This document shows positions 7,423 to 14,867 of a stretch of 17,135 nt of DNA, piece after piece. Position numbers and translations under genes: made by a program. The stretch is from Cellvibrio sp. (lineage in GTDB: Bacteria > Pseudomonadota > Gammaproteobacteria > Pseudomonadales > Cellvibrionaceae), in contig JAJQJO010000059.1 in assembly GCA_021323495.1 (NCBI GenBank), positions 1 to 17,135 on the forward strand. The letters run 5' to 3'. The notes below the pieces were generated by a model. It was not told the origin of the DNA. It ran no database searches and saw only the letters and a list, made by a program, of their open reading frames with translations. Position 1 is the stretch's first letter; each line of letters starts with the position of its first letter.

Positions 7423-7968
7423 ATGCACCGTTATTTTTTCGCCGCCTTGATGACTGGTTTACTAACGCTACTGAGTGCCTGCACCAATATTAAATATGCC
7501 GATGACTATAAAACCGGAACTGATTTCAGCGGTTTAAAGACCTACAGCTGGCGCGCAGTAACTGTTGATATTGGCGGTATCGACAAGACCTTCCTGCACA
7601 ACATTGCCGACGCACAATTGCGCGCGCAAGGATTTATCCCGACTGAAAACAATGCTGACTTCGTCGTAGATATGCAGGTATTTTCGCGCGTGAGCAGCGG
7701 CGGTAATACCAGCATCGGAGTTGGTATCGGTATGCCGGTCGGCAGCCATGGCGGGGTCGGCATGAGCACAGGCCAGACCTTGGGACAAGGCAAGCAGGAA
7801 GGCGTTATCGTGATCGATATCACCCAATCCAGTAGTAATAGCCTTATCTGGCGTGGCAACGCCGAGGGAATCCCGCTGATCAACTTTTCACTCAAAGCTG
7901 AACAAAAATTACGTGAGAGCTTTAGCCAACTGCTAACCCCCTTTCCCCCACTACCAACAACCAAATAA
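7423..7968 (+). CDS. DUF4136 family lipoprotein
   Basis: A 181-residue predicted lipoprotein. The signal peptide (residues 1-19) ends in the lipobox LSAC with Cys20 as lipidation site; Thr at +2 predicts outer membrane sorting. The mature part resembles DUF4136 proteins: FSGLKTYSW near the start (35-43), the NADFVVDMQVF strand, a Gly-rich GNTSIGVGIGMPVGSHGGVGMS loop region, a strand VIVIDI and SLIWRGNAEG near the end. The function of this family is unknown. The ATG at 7423 is preceded by GAGGACAGGAT. It is transcribed alone or with the EamA gene 69 bases downstream, a weak hairpin lying between them. Confidence 0.82.
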   Translation: MHRYFFAALMTGLLTLLSACTNIKYADDYKTGTDFSGLKTYSWRAVTVDIGGIDKTFLHNIADAQLRAQGFIPTENNADFVVDMQVFSRVSSGGNTSIGVGIGMPVGSHGGVGMSTGQTLGQGKQEGVIVIDITQSSSNSLIWRGNAEGIPLINFSLKAEQKLRESFSQLLTPFPPLPTTK

Positions 7969-7981
7969 TTTTTCTACCCTG

Positions 7982-8021
7982 CGGGTTGGCGAACTGAGCC
8001 CAACCCGTTCAATCCGTTTTT
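7982..8021 (+). terminator. Possible weak terminator after the DUF4136 gene
   Basis: CGGGTTGG (7982-7989) and CCAACCCG (8000-8007) pair as a perfect 8-bp stem with a 10-base loop. The T-run (8017-8021) comes nine bases after the stem, which is too far for a strong intrinsic terminator. It could lower read-through into the transporter gene. Confidence 0.4.
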
Positions 8022-8037
8022 CTCGCTGCGGTTTTTT

Positions 8038-8946
8038 ATGCCCAACTCACAACGCCTTTCCGTTGAAGGTATTTTGCTCTTGGTCGGGCTGGCTATCGGC
8101 TGGGGATTTAACTGGCCGATAATGAAATTTATTATTGGCGAAATCCCTCCGCTGACCTTTCGCGGTTTTTGCCTGTTTTTTGGGGGATTGGGGATTTTGG
8201 CGCTGGCACGCGCCTCTGGATTGGCGCTTGGTATCCCTGCCGGCTATTGGAAAAAAGTCCTTTGGATTTGCCTGTTCAATATCGTGGCCTGGAACGTGAT
8301 GGCCACCTATGGCTTAAGCATGTTGCCAGCCGGACGCTCGGCCCTGTTGGGGTACACCATGCCGATCTGGACAGTGCTCTTATCCATCTGGGTGCTGCAC
8401 GATAAATTTACCCTACGTATTGGCATCGCCTTGTTATTGGGAATTGCCGGTGTATTTGCATTGATGAGTGAAGCATTGATTAATTGGTTCAGCGCGCCCA
8501 TCAGCACACAACTAACCACGGGCGCGCTGTTGATGATCGCCGCTGCCTGGTGTTGGGCGGCAGGCACGGTAATGATGAAACGCTGGCAGGTCCCGCTCAA
8601 TACTGTGGTGCTTACTGGTTGGTTATTATTGCTCGCCAGTGTACCAATTATTATCGCAGCCATTATTGTCGATGGCGCACCGCAAAAAATGCCATCGACG
8701 CTCGCCCTATGGGGGATGGTCTACAACGTGTTTTTTGCATTTATGTTCTGCTACTGGGCCTGGGTGCGCCTTGTGACATTAGTGCCAGTGAGCGTGTCAT
8801 CACTCTCGTCACTGATAACGCCGTTGGTTGGCGTTATCTCTGGCATTTTATTACTGGGTGAACAACCTGGCTGGCCGGAGTACAGTGCAACTATTTTAAT
8901 TCTAGGGGCAGTGGCAGTCATCAATTGGGGCCCAAGTAAAAAATAA
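8038..8946 (+). CDS. EamA/DMT-superfamily transporter
   Basis: A 302-residue protein of the drug/metabolite transporter superfamily, made of two EamA repeats with ten predicted membrane helices at about 10-29, 37-57, 73-93, 99-119, 126-144, 159-179, 188-211, 220-240, 246-273 and 280-297. Family marks are GWGFNWPIMKF in helix 1, LPAGRSALLGYTMPIW in helices 3-4 and SSLITPLVGVISGILLLGE near the end of the second repeat. Such carriers export amino acids, metabolites or drugs from the inner membrane; the substrate cannot be told from sequence. The ATG at 8038 has no clear Shine-Dalgarno but matches the expected position ahead of helix 1. Confidence 0.88.
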   Translation: MPNSQRLSVEGILLLVGLAIGWGFNWPIMKFIIGEIPPLTFRGFCLFFGGLGILALARASGLALGIPAGYWKKVLWICLFNIVAWNVMATYGLSMLPAGRSALLGYTMPIWTVLLSIWVLHDKFTLRIGIALLLGIAGVFALMSEALINWFSAPISTQLTTGALLMIAAAWCWAAGTVMMKRWQVPLNTVVLTGWLLLLASVPIIIAAIIVDGAPQKMPSTLALWGMVYNVFFAFMFCYWAWVRLVTLVPVSVSSLSSLITPLVGVISGILLLGEQPGWPEYSATILILGAVAVINWGPSKK

Positions 8947-9262
8947 TTAACGCTACTAACAATTTTCACTGCTAAACCACAGGACTGGTTATGAAAATAA
9001 ATATGCGTTATTTTTTTGATTACATTAGGCATAACCATTGCACTAACTGCCTCCCGCGGGTGTACCTGAAATACTTTTATTTAATTGTCTTTTTAAATTA
9101 CTTGCCTATCTAATTATTTTACTGATTACAGCAAATGCAGTTCTGCTTTCACCATATGTGAAATTTTGGTTTATTCAATTCCTCAACAATCTAATACATA
9201 ATTATGGCCAGCGCTCTCGATGCATTTTTGGTTTGTACGGCCTGGACATTTAGTTGACACGA
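8947..9262. other. AT-rich intergenic gap with a possible small-gene relic
   Basis: These 316 bases between the EamA gene and sfsA are AT-rich. A 40-codon frame runs from ATG 8991 to a stop at 9111-9113, preceded by AGGA, but its peptide has no recognisable features. Removing one T from the seven-T run at 9011-9017 would give a short hydrophobic leader (LITLGITIALTASRGCT) ending at 9069, like a decayed lipoprotein signal. I see no terminator for either neighbour and no RNA gene. Confidence 0.25.
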
Positions 9263-9991
9263 TCACAAACTAACAGGCAAGGATTGCTGTAACCGAATCA
9301 CTCCCAACTCAGGGTTGATACTTGCTGTATAGGCCAGAACCTCAACGCCGGCATTCATTGCGGCAAACAACGCTTTATCATAAACAGGATCTATATGCCG
9401 CGCAGGCTTTACTGATTGAATCCCCGTGTGTTGCACGCAAAATAATAAAACGGCACGGTGCCCCTGCTTCACCATCGCCATCAATTCGCGTAAATGCTTG
9501 CTGCCACGCTCGGTCACCGCATCAGGAAAAAAACCTTCGCCTTCAGCTTCCATCAGGGTCACATTTTTAACCTCCAGATAACACAGAGGCCCATCCTGTG
9601 AATGGCCTGATAATAACTCTCTATCACTTAACAAAAAGTCGATACGCGATTTCTCTGCGCCGTACACTACTTCCCGCCGCAGGGTCTGGTAGCCGCGCAA
9701 CTCCGCTATCACATTCTCGCGCAGCGCCTGTTCGACTAGCCCATTGGTGCGCGCCGTATTGATCCCCGCCAAGTGGCCGCCGGGAGTAGTCACTACTTCC
9801 AATGTCTGTGGGTATTTGCGCGTTTTGCTCTCGCTTACCGAATACCAACAGGGGCTTTCTGGCAGTACGCAATTTTTCATCGAGCCGGTATTGGGGCAAT
9901 GGATGGTCAGTTCGCGACCATCGGGCAGGCGCACATCGGCTAAAAAACGTTTGTAGCGTTTCAATAACAGGGCGGGATAAAAGTGGGACAT
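9263..9991 (-). CDS. sfsA: DNA/RNA nuclease-like protein SfsA
   Basis: A 242-residue member of the SfsA family, named sugar fermentation stimulation protein in E. coli, where it binds DNA and raises maltose gene expression when overproduced. The family has an N-terminal OB-like part (LLLKRYKRFLADVRLPDGRELTIHCPNTGSM, residues 8-38) and a PD-(D/E)XK nuclease-like part: RIDF (116-119), LEVKNV (139-144), then FFPDAVTERGSKHLREL. D118, E140 and K142 fit the nuclease motif. I chose the ATG at 9991 (MSHFYPALLLKRYKRF) by comparison with E. coli SfsA; the ATG at 10039 would add sixteen residues, and neither has a clear ribosome binding site. In E. coli sfsA lies directly before dksA on the same strand; here it is inverted and divergent from dksA. 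Confidence 0.93.
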   Translation of the reverse strand: MSHFYPALLLKRYKRFLADVRLPDGRELTIHCPNTGSMKNCVLPESPCWYSVSESKTRKYPQTLEVVTTPGGHLAGINTARTNGLVEQALRENVIAELRGYQTLRREVVYGAEKSRIDFLLSDRELLSGHSQDGPLCYLEVKNVTLMEAEGEGFFPDAVTERGSKHLRELMAMVKQGHRAVLLFCVQHTGIQSVKPARHIDPVYDKALFAAMNAGVEVLAYTASINPELGVIRLQQSLPVSL

Positions 9992-10240
9992 GGTTAACAG
10001 GGGGCTCGACGAATCACAAATTGACGGCAATTGAAGCACAACTGCGCCAATTCAGAGCTATAGTTTTTGCTTGGGATGGGCTTGGAAATTGTTTGAATGG
10101 ATAATAAGCCCTCGACCACATAGTGCACGAAAAAACGCTAGCACTCGCTTTTGTTATCTGATAGCTTGCTCCCCCTTCTAATTCTGCCCACCCGCTGGTG
10201 CAGATTATTGCCGATCCAGGAAGTCTTGCGAGGCGCTACT

Positions 10241-10684
10241 ATGGCGAAAAAATCACCCTCTACTGAAACCTTTGCACTACGTCCTTTTACTCCTTATGTG
10301 GAGAAAAAAGGCGAAGAGTATATGAACGATAACCAGAAGCTGCACTTCAGGCAATTGCTGCTCAACTGGCGCTCGGAATTGATGGAAGAAGTAGACCGCA
10401 CCGTAAGTCACATGAAAGACGAAGCGGCCAATTTTCCTGATCCAGCCGACCGCGCCAGCCAGGAAGAAGAATTCAGCCTCGAACTGCGCACTCGCGACCG
10501 CGAGCGCAAACTGATCAAGAAGATTGACAGCACCCTTGAGCTGATCGAAAACGATGATTATGGTTACTGCGATGCATGCGGTGTGGAAATCGGTATTCGC
10601 CGCCTTGAAGCGCGCCCTACAGCCACCCTCTGCGTGGATTGCAAAACCCTCGCAGAAATCAAAGAAAAACAAATCGGCGGTTAA
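10241..10684 (+). CDS. dksA: RNA polymerase-binding transcription factor DksA
   Basis: A 147-residue cytoplasmic protein that enters the RNA polymerase secondary channel and, with ppGpp, represses rRNA and activates biosynthetic promoters. The coiled coil spans about 33-105 with its tip FPDPADRASQEEE; D67 and D70 match the functional aspartates D71 and D74 of E. coli DksA. A zinc finger is formed by C110, C113, C131 and C134, so this is the four-cysteine form and not the cysteine-poor DksA2. The ATG at 10241 (MAKKSPSTETF) is preceded by GAGGCG; a frame opening at 10151 adds 30 unrelated residues. The gap upstream (9992-10240), shared with sfsA, holds no gene and no promoter I could place with confidence. 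gluQ follows. Confidence 0.97.
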   Translation: MAKKSPSTETFALRPFTPYVEKKGEEYMNDNQKLHFRQLLLNWRSELMEEVDRTVSHMKDEAANFPDPADRASQEEEFSLELRTRDRERKLIKKIDSTLELIENDDYGYCDACGVEIGIRRLEARPTATLCVDCKTLAEIKEKQIGG

Positions 10685-10699
10685 TGCCGATTTGACCGG

Positions 10700-10717
10700 G
10701 GCGGGCCATTGCTCGCC
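10700..10717 (+). terminator. Hairpin between dksA and gluQ (attenuator-like)
   Basis: GGCGGGC (10700-10706) pairs with GCTCGCC (10711-10717) across a CATT loop, with one G-U pair, and is followed by TCTATTT. It lies 15 bases after the dksA stop and 9 bases before the gluQ ATG. A terminator at this place limits gluQ expression in E. coli and Shigella (from memory). The weak T-run suggests partial termination; the stem also takes up the space where a gluQ ribosome binding site should be. Confidence 0.5.
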
Positions 10718-10726
10718 TCTATTTCC

Positions 10727-11677
10727 ATGCCAGCATTACCTCTTCCGTATACTCCCATACGCTTACCCGGCACGGAATATCCAGGCTATATCGGCCGCTT
10801 TGCTCCTTCTCCTACCGGACCACTTCACTTCGGCTCACTCGTGAGTGCACTTGCCAGTTATCTGGACGCTAAAGCCAATGGCGGACGCTGGTTGGTGCGC
10901 ATGGAGGACCTGGATCCGCCACGCGAACAAGCCGGCGCAGCCAGTACGATATTGCAGAGCCTCGATGAACACGGTTTACATTGGGATGGAGAAGTTATCT
11001 ACCAGAGCCAGCGCAGCCAAGCCTACCAGGCATGCCTCAATGCACTTTTACAGGCCGGCTTTGCCTACCGCTGCACTTGTTCGCGCCAGGACCTGGCCAG
11101 CATGGGCGGCGTTTATGATGGCCGCTGCCGCACCCGCCAGCCAGTACCCAACCTGGCCTGCTCACTAAGGCTGAAGCTCTATGACTTGCCTGGTCATCCG
11201 ACTAACGAGCTTATCCAATTCGAAGACTTGATTCAGGGCCCACAAAAACAGCATCTGCGTACCCAGGCGGGCGACCAGATATTACAGCGGCGTGATGGTT
11301 TCTACGCCTATCAGTTGGCTGTCGTCGTCGATGATATAGCCCAAGGCATTACCCACATTATCCGCGGTAGCGATCTGCTTGAGGTAACTGGCCGGCAGCT
11401 ATTCTTCTTTGGTTTGCTTAACGCGCCGCTGCCGCAATTCGGCCATGTACCGCTGGCGATACAAGCCAATGGCCAGAAACTTAGCAAACAAAACCATGCC
11501 AAAGCGCTTGATAGCAAACTTGCCAGCAGGAATCTGTGGCATGGACTAGAGTTTTTAGGGCAAAATCCCCCCGCTGATTTGGCGGGTGCTTCCACCTTCG
11601 AATTATTGGACTGGGCTTTGCATCATTGGCAGCGGCAGGCCGTACATGGTCTCTGCCATCTTTACCAAAAAGAATAA
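10727..11677 (+). CDS. gluQ: Glutamyl-Q tRNA(Asp) synthetase
   Basis: A 316-residue truncated paralogue of glutamyl-tRNA synthetase that attaches glutamate to the queuosine base at position 34 of tRNA(Asp). It keeps only the catalytic Rossmann fold: the HIGH-like motif FAPSPTGPLHFGS (25-37), the ATP-binding KLSKQ (251-255) and a zinc site with C116, C118, Y130 and C134 (CTCSRQDL, VYDGRCR). The anticodon-binding domain of GluRS is absent, as expected for this enzyme. About 17 residues precede the usual start of the fold. The ATG at 10727 is the best start, though no Shine-Dalgarno is seen. dksA-gluQ adjacency is conserved in gammaproteobacteria. The small ORF and cbrA follow in the same direction. 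Confidence 0.95.
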   Translation: MPALPLPYTPIRLPGTEYPGYIGRFAPSPTGPLHFGSLVSALASYLDAKANGGRWLVRMEDLDPPREQAGAASTILQSLDEHGLHWDGEVIYQSQRSQAYQACLNALLQAGFAYRCTCSRQDLASMGGVYDGRCRTRQPVPNLACSLRLKLYDLPGHPTNELIQFEDLIQGPQKQHLRTQAGDQILQRRDGFYAYQLAVVVDDIAQGITHIIRGSDLLEVTGRQLFFFGLLNAPLPQFGHVPLAIQANGQKLSKQNHAKALDSKLASRNLWHGLEFLGQNPPADLAGASTFELLDWALHHWQRQAVHGLCHLYQKE

Positions 11678-11718
11678 CAGCCACCAATTGCCTCGCCTTG
11701 AGCAAGGGAAGAGATATT

Positions 11719-11901
11719 ATGAACAATCAACGCCTGGTTATTTTGCTACTGCTGGTAGCTTATATCTTCTCACCCAGCCTCTTTAACTGGATCATTAATC
11801 CCGCTGGCGCCTGGTATCGGCCTTATATTGTGTGGGTCATTGTGATTGCGATTGCTTTTGTCATGCAAATCCGACGCAAGAAATATCACGAGTTTGATTG
11901 A
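11719..11901 (+). CDS. Small membrane protein upstream of cbrA (cbrX position)
   Basis: A 60-residue protein with two hydrophobic stretches, about 5-24 (RLVILLLLVAYIFSPSLFNW) and 32-51 (YRPYIVWVIVIAIAFVMQIR), and a basic, polar C-terminus (RRKKYHEFD). It is probably a two-helix inner membrane protein. The ATG at 11719 has a good ribosome binding site (AAGGGAAG). It starts 41 bases after gluQ and ends 50 bases before cbrA. A small ORF stands in the same place in Pseudomonas and has been called cbrX in P. putida (from memory), where its translation influences cbrA. I assign the position, not a function. Confidence 0.8.
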   Translation: MNNQRLVILLLLVAYIFSPSLFNWIINPAGAWYRPYIVWVIVIAIAFVMQIRRKKYHEFD

Positions 11902-11935
11902 CCGTGCAGATCAACTGACCTCACCAATAAGACTG

Positions 11936-11950
11936 AATAAGAAAAAACAA
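11936..11950 (+). promoter_or_regulatory. A-rich Hfq/Crc-type motif at the cbrA start
   Basis: The 15 bases AATAAGAAAAAACAA end two bases before the cbrA ATG and read as five successive ARN-like triplets, the pattern bound by the distal face of Hfq. In Pseudomonas, Hfq with Crc represses mRNAs carrying such sites beside the start codon. No normal Shine-Dalgarno other than this purine run is seen. The function is inferred from pattern alone. Confidence 0.35.
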
Positions 11951-11951
11951 C

Positions 11952-12398
11952 ATGACTTTTGATCTCAGCCAGGTAGCACTCATCGGCATCAGCTATTTAC
12001 TGCTGTTGTTTGGCATCGCCTGGATTACCGAACGTGGCTGGATTCCCGAAGCAATTACTTCGCATCCCATTACCTATATTTTGTCGCTGGGGATCTTTGC
12101 CAGCGCCTGGGCATTTTATGGCGTCATCGATCTCGCCTTCCAATATGGCTATGGCGCGCTCGCTTATTATCTTGGCACCGGCGCACTTTTCCTGTTTGCC
12201 CCGGTGGCACTCGCACCACTGGCGGAATTAGCGCGGCGGCACCAGGTACATTCACTCGCCGACTTGCTGGTATTTCGCTATCACAGCCACAGCGTCGGCG
12301 CGCTCACTACGCTCTGCATGTTATGCGGGATCCCTGTGCGATTCTCGCCTTTTTCACTATTTCATTTGGCGCCAACCGCGAGCAGCACCGCGGCCTGA
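11952..12398 (+). pseudogene. cbrA: N-terminal fragment of sensor kinase CbrA, interrupted by frameshift and deletion
   Basis: The CbrA start is intact for about 126 codons: an SSS-transporter-like membrane domain with helices at about 7-25, 40-61, 65-92 and 112-126, then the conserved SLADLLVFRYHS before the last. From about 12330 this frame continues with unrelated residues (PVRFSPFSLFHLAP) to a stop at 12398, while the true CbrA sequence resumes in another frame (CAILAFFTISFGANREQHRGL). Compared with Pseudomonas CbrA as remembered, about 30 residues around a LPLLALQIQAVADS-like segment are missing. The frame offset implies a deletion of 3n+1 bases, for example near 94. The 148-residue product would be a truncated membrane fragment. 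The break lies at a GGATCC (12328-12333). It could be a real mutation or a sequence/assembly error. Confidence 0.75.
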
Positions 12399-14791
12399 TT
12401 ACCGCTATGGCGTTTGAATCACTACTCAAGGTGTGCGCCCTCTGCGCTGTGGGCCTGGTTGCCGTCTTTGGAGTATTTGACGGATTGGACGGACTGGATC
12501 AATGGCTACTCGACCATCCGGAAAACCTCGCCCTCTTGCATACTCCTATCCACACGGATTCTGCCCACACCCTCTTGCTAGTGTTTGTCGCCACCGCCGT
12601 GACTATGCCGCACATTTTCCACCTGGGCCTGGCGGAAAATCCACTGATGCGCAACTCGCATACAGTCACCTGGGCTTTCCCGCTATTTTTATTGTTGATG
12701 GCTTTGCCAATTTTCCCGATTCTCTGGGCGGGAACCGAACTTAGTGTGCCGTTACCGCCGCAGTATTACACTTTGGGCGTACCCATATTGTTCAATTCCC
12801 CCGGTTTGACCTTGCTGGCGTTTATTGGCGGCCTGTCAGCAGCGACTGGCGCTATGGTGGTGATTTCGCTCGCACTTTCAACCATGGTCATGAATCACTG
12901 GCTGCTGCCAAGCCTCAAATTACGCACCCGTACCGACCTTTATAGCCAACTTATCTGGCTGCGCCGGGTGTTGATCGCAGCAATTTTCTTTGGCGGTTAT
13001 CTGCTCTATTGGATCCTGGATAACCGTTTCAGCCTCGCCCATCTGGCGATGACCGCATTTATCGAAACCCTGCAATTCTTGCCTGGCACCTTTGCCATCG
13101 TGTTCTGGAGCAAGGGCAACAGGCGCGGAATTATTGCCGGTTTGATCGTCGGCACCAGCATTTGGGCACTCGGGTTACTGCTACCTATCCTGACGGGATT
13201 GGAATTTATCCAATTGCCATTGGTGAACTATGCGGTTCCAGTGGGTATTGAATATTGGAGCGAAGTGACCCTTATTTCGCTTGGACTCAATACATTCTGC
13301 TTCGTGATCATCTCCATGCTCACCCGCCAAACGGAAGATGAGCAATACAGCGCGGACCTCTGTGCCGCCGACGAGATCAGCCACCCGGTACGCCAGGCGT
13401 TGGACGTACATTCAGCCTCGGAATTCAAGCATCGCCTCGCCAAACCTCTCGGCAAGGTGACCGCCAGCCGCGAGGTAGACATTGCTTTACGTGAATTAAA
13501 TCTCAGTATCGATGAGCGCCGCCCCTACGCGCTACGTCGCTTGCGCGACCAGATAGAGGGAAATCTTTCCAGCTTGATGGGAATCCATGTGGCCAGCGAG
13601 ATTATGGATAAGTGCATTCCCCATTCGACCGTTGAAACCCAGACAACCGTCGATATCAACCTGATCGAAAGCCGCCTCGCCGAATATCGCGATCACCTCA
13701 CCGGTATGGCGGCGGAGCTGAATACCCTGCGCCTCTATCATCGTAAAACACTGGAAGAGTTGCCTATGGCGGTCTGCTCGCTCGGGCGCGATATGGAGGT
13801 ACTCATGTGGAACCGGGCCATGGCAGAGCTGACCCAAACTCCAGGCGAGGATGTAACTGGTTCTTATCTTGAGGATATCCCTGAGCCCTGGTGCAGCCTC
13901 CTGATTGACTTCAGCCAGAGCAAGGAGCCGCATTTTTATCGCCGGGAGATAGAACTCAACCATCGCCCCCATTGGATCAGCCTGCACAAAGCCAATATTG
14001 AAGGGCCGATCACCGCGGGCGTGTACGATCAGGTGATGTTGCTGGAAGACGTGACCGAGACCCAATTACTCGAACAAGAATTAGTGCACTCCGAGCGACT
14101 CGCTTCAGTCGGACGGCTTGCCGCTGGTGTGGCCCATGAGATCGGCAATCCGATTACCGGCATCGCCTGCCTTGCGCAAAACTTGCGCTACGACTCTGAC
14201 AATCCGGAAGTATTGGAAACCGCCGAGCAGATCCTCAGCCAGACCGACCGTGTCGGCAGAATTGTGCAGTCGCTCGTAAGCTTCTCTCACGCCGGCCACG
14301 CCAGTAAAACCGAGTTTGAGGCGGTATCTATCCGGGATTGTGCAAACGAGGCAATTCATTTGCTGTCGCTGCAAAAAGAGAAAACCCAGGTACTTTTTTG
14401 CAATGACATTCTCAGGACCGCCATAGTTGCTGGTGACGCACAACGCATTATTCAGGTTTTTATAAATCTTTTATCTAATGCGCGGGATGCCAGCCCGGAG
14501 CAAGGGCGTGTTATGCTTGAAAGTAACGAAGATGAGAATTCGGTAACAGTTTCTGTTACCGATGAGGGACATGGTATCCCTCCTGAACTGATTGAGCGGA
14601 TTCTTGAACCTTTCTTCACCACCAAGGAGCCAGGCGAAGGTACGGGTTTGGGTTTGGCCATGGTGTACAGCATTATTGAAGACCATAGCGGCCATATGGA
14701 CATCATTAGCCCTGCCGATACAGTTCACAATCGCGGCGCAAGTTTTGTCATTACCTTGCCCCGCCATCTCGATTCATTCATGGATGCCTAA
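12323..14791 (+). CDS. cbrA: Sensor histidine kinase CbrA, main part (transporter-like domain, PAS, kinase)
   Basis: An 822-residue open frame carrying most of CbrA. Residues 6-335 hold the remaining helices of the sodium/solute symporter-like domain. A linker follows, then a PAS-like domain at about 475-575 (LEELPMAVCSLGRDMEVLMWNRAM), the H-box LASVGRLAAGVAHEIGNPITG with phosphoacceptor His605, the N-box QVFINLLSNARDAS (711-724), G1 DEGHGIP (747-753) and G2 GEGTGLGLAM (771-780). The kinase core is complete. The ATG at 12323 is merely the first in frame, with no ribosome binding site and upstream cbrA coding across it, so it may not be used; CbrA is normally about 980 residues from one frame. 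CbrA phosphorylates CbrB to control carbon and nitrogen use in Pseudomonas. It ends in a double TAA 76 bases before cbrB. Confidence 0.88.
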   Translation: MRDPCAILAFFTISFGANREQHRGLITAMAFESLLKVCALCAVGLVAVFGVFDGLDGLDQWLLDHPENLALLHTPIHTDSAHTLLLVFVATAVTMPHIFHLGLAENPLMRNSHTVTWAFPLFLLLMALPIFPILWAGTELSVPLPPQYYTLGVPILFNSPGLTLLAFIGGLSAATGAMVVISLALSTMVMNHWLLPSLKLRTRTDLYSQLIWLRRVLIAAIFFGGYLLYWILDNRFSLAHLAMTAFIETLQFLPGTFAIVFWSKGNRRGIIAGLIVGTSIWALGLLLPILTGLEFIQLPLVNYAVPVGIEYWSEVTLISLGLNTFCFVIISMLTRQTEDEQYSADLCAADEISHPVRQALDVHSASEFKHRLAKPLGKVTASREVDIALRELNLSIDERRPYALRRLRDQIEGNLSSLMGIHVASEIMDKCIPHSTVETQTTVDINLIESRLAEYRDHLTGMAAELNTLRLYHRKTLEELPMAVCSLGRDMEVLMWNRAMAELTQTPGEDVTGSYLEDIPEPWCSLLIDFSQSKEPHFYRREIELNHRPHWISLHKANIEGPITAGVYDQVMLLEDVTETQLLEQELVHSERLASVGRLAAGVAHEIGNPITGIACLAQNLRYDSDNPEVLETAEQILSQTDRVGRIVQSLVSFSHAGHASKTEFEAVSIRDCANEAIHLLSLQKEKTQVLFCNDILRTAIVAGDAQRIIQVFINLLSNARDASPEQGRVMLESNEDENSVTVSVTDEGHGIPPELIERILEPFFTTKEPGEGTGLGLAMVYSIIEDHSGHMDIISPADTVHNRGASFVITLPRHLDSFMDA

Positions 14792-14867
14792 TAAGAAAAT
14801 ACCAGCGGCTCGCAAGCCTGCCTTGCAAGCTATTGACCTGCAACACTAACGCAAGACCCGGATAGCT

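Noticed and set aside
7293..7493. Short plus-strand frames across the uppP-lipoprotein gap
   Set aside because: They overlap the promoter region and the lipoprotein signal peptide in another frame and have no recognisable features.
12323..12398. Programmed ribosomal frameshift in cbrA
   Set aside because: A frame change alone would not restore the roughly 30 missing residues, and I see no slippery heptamer with a downstream structure at the join.
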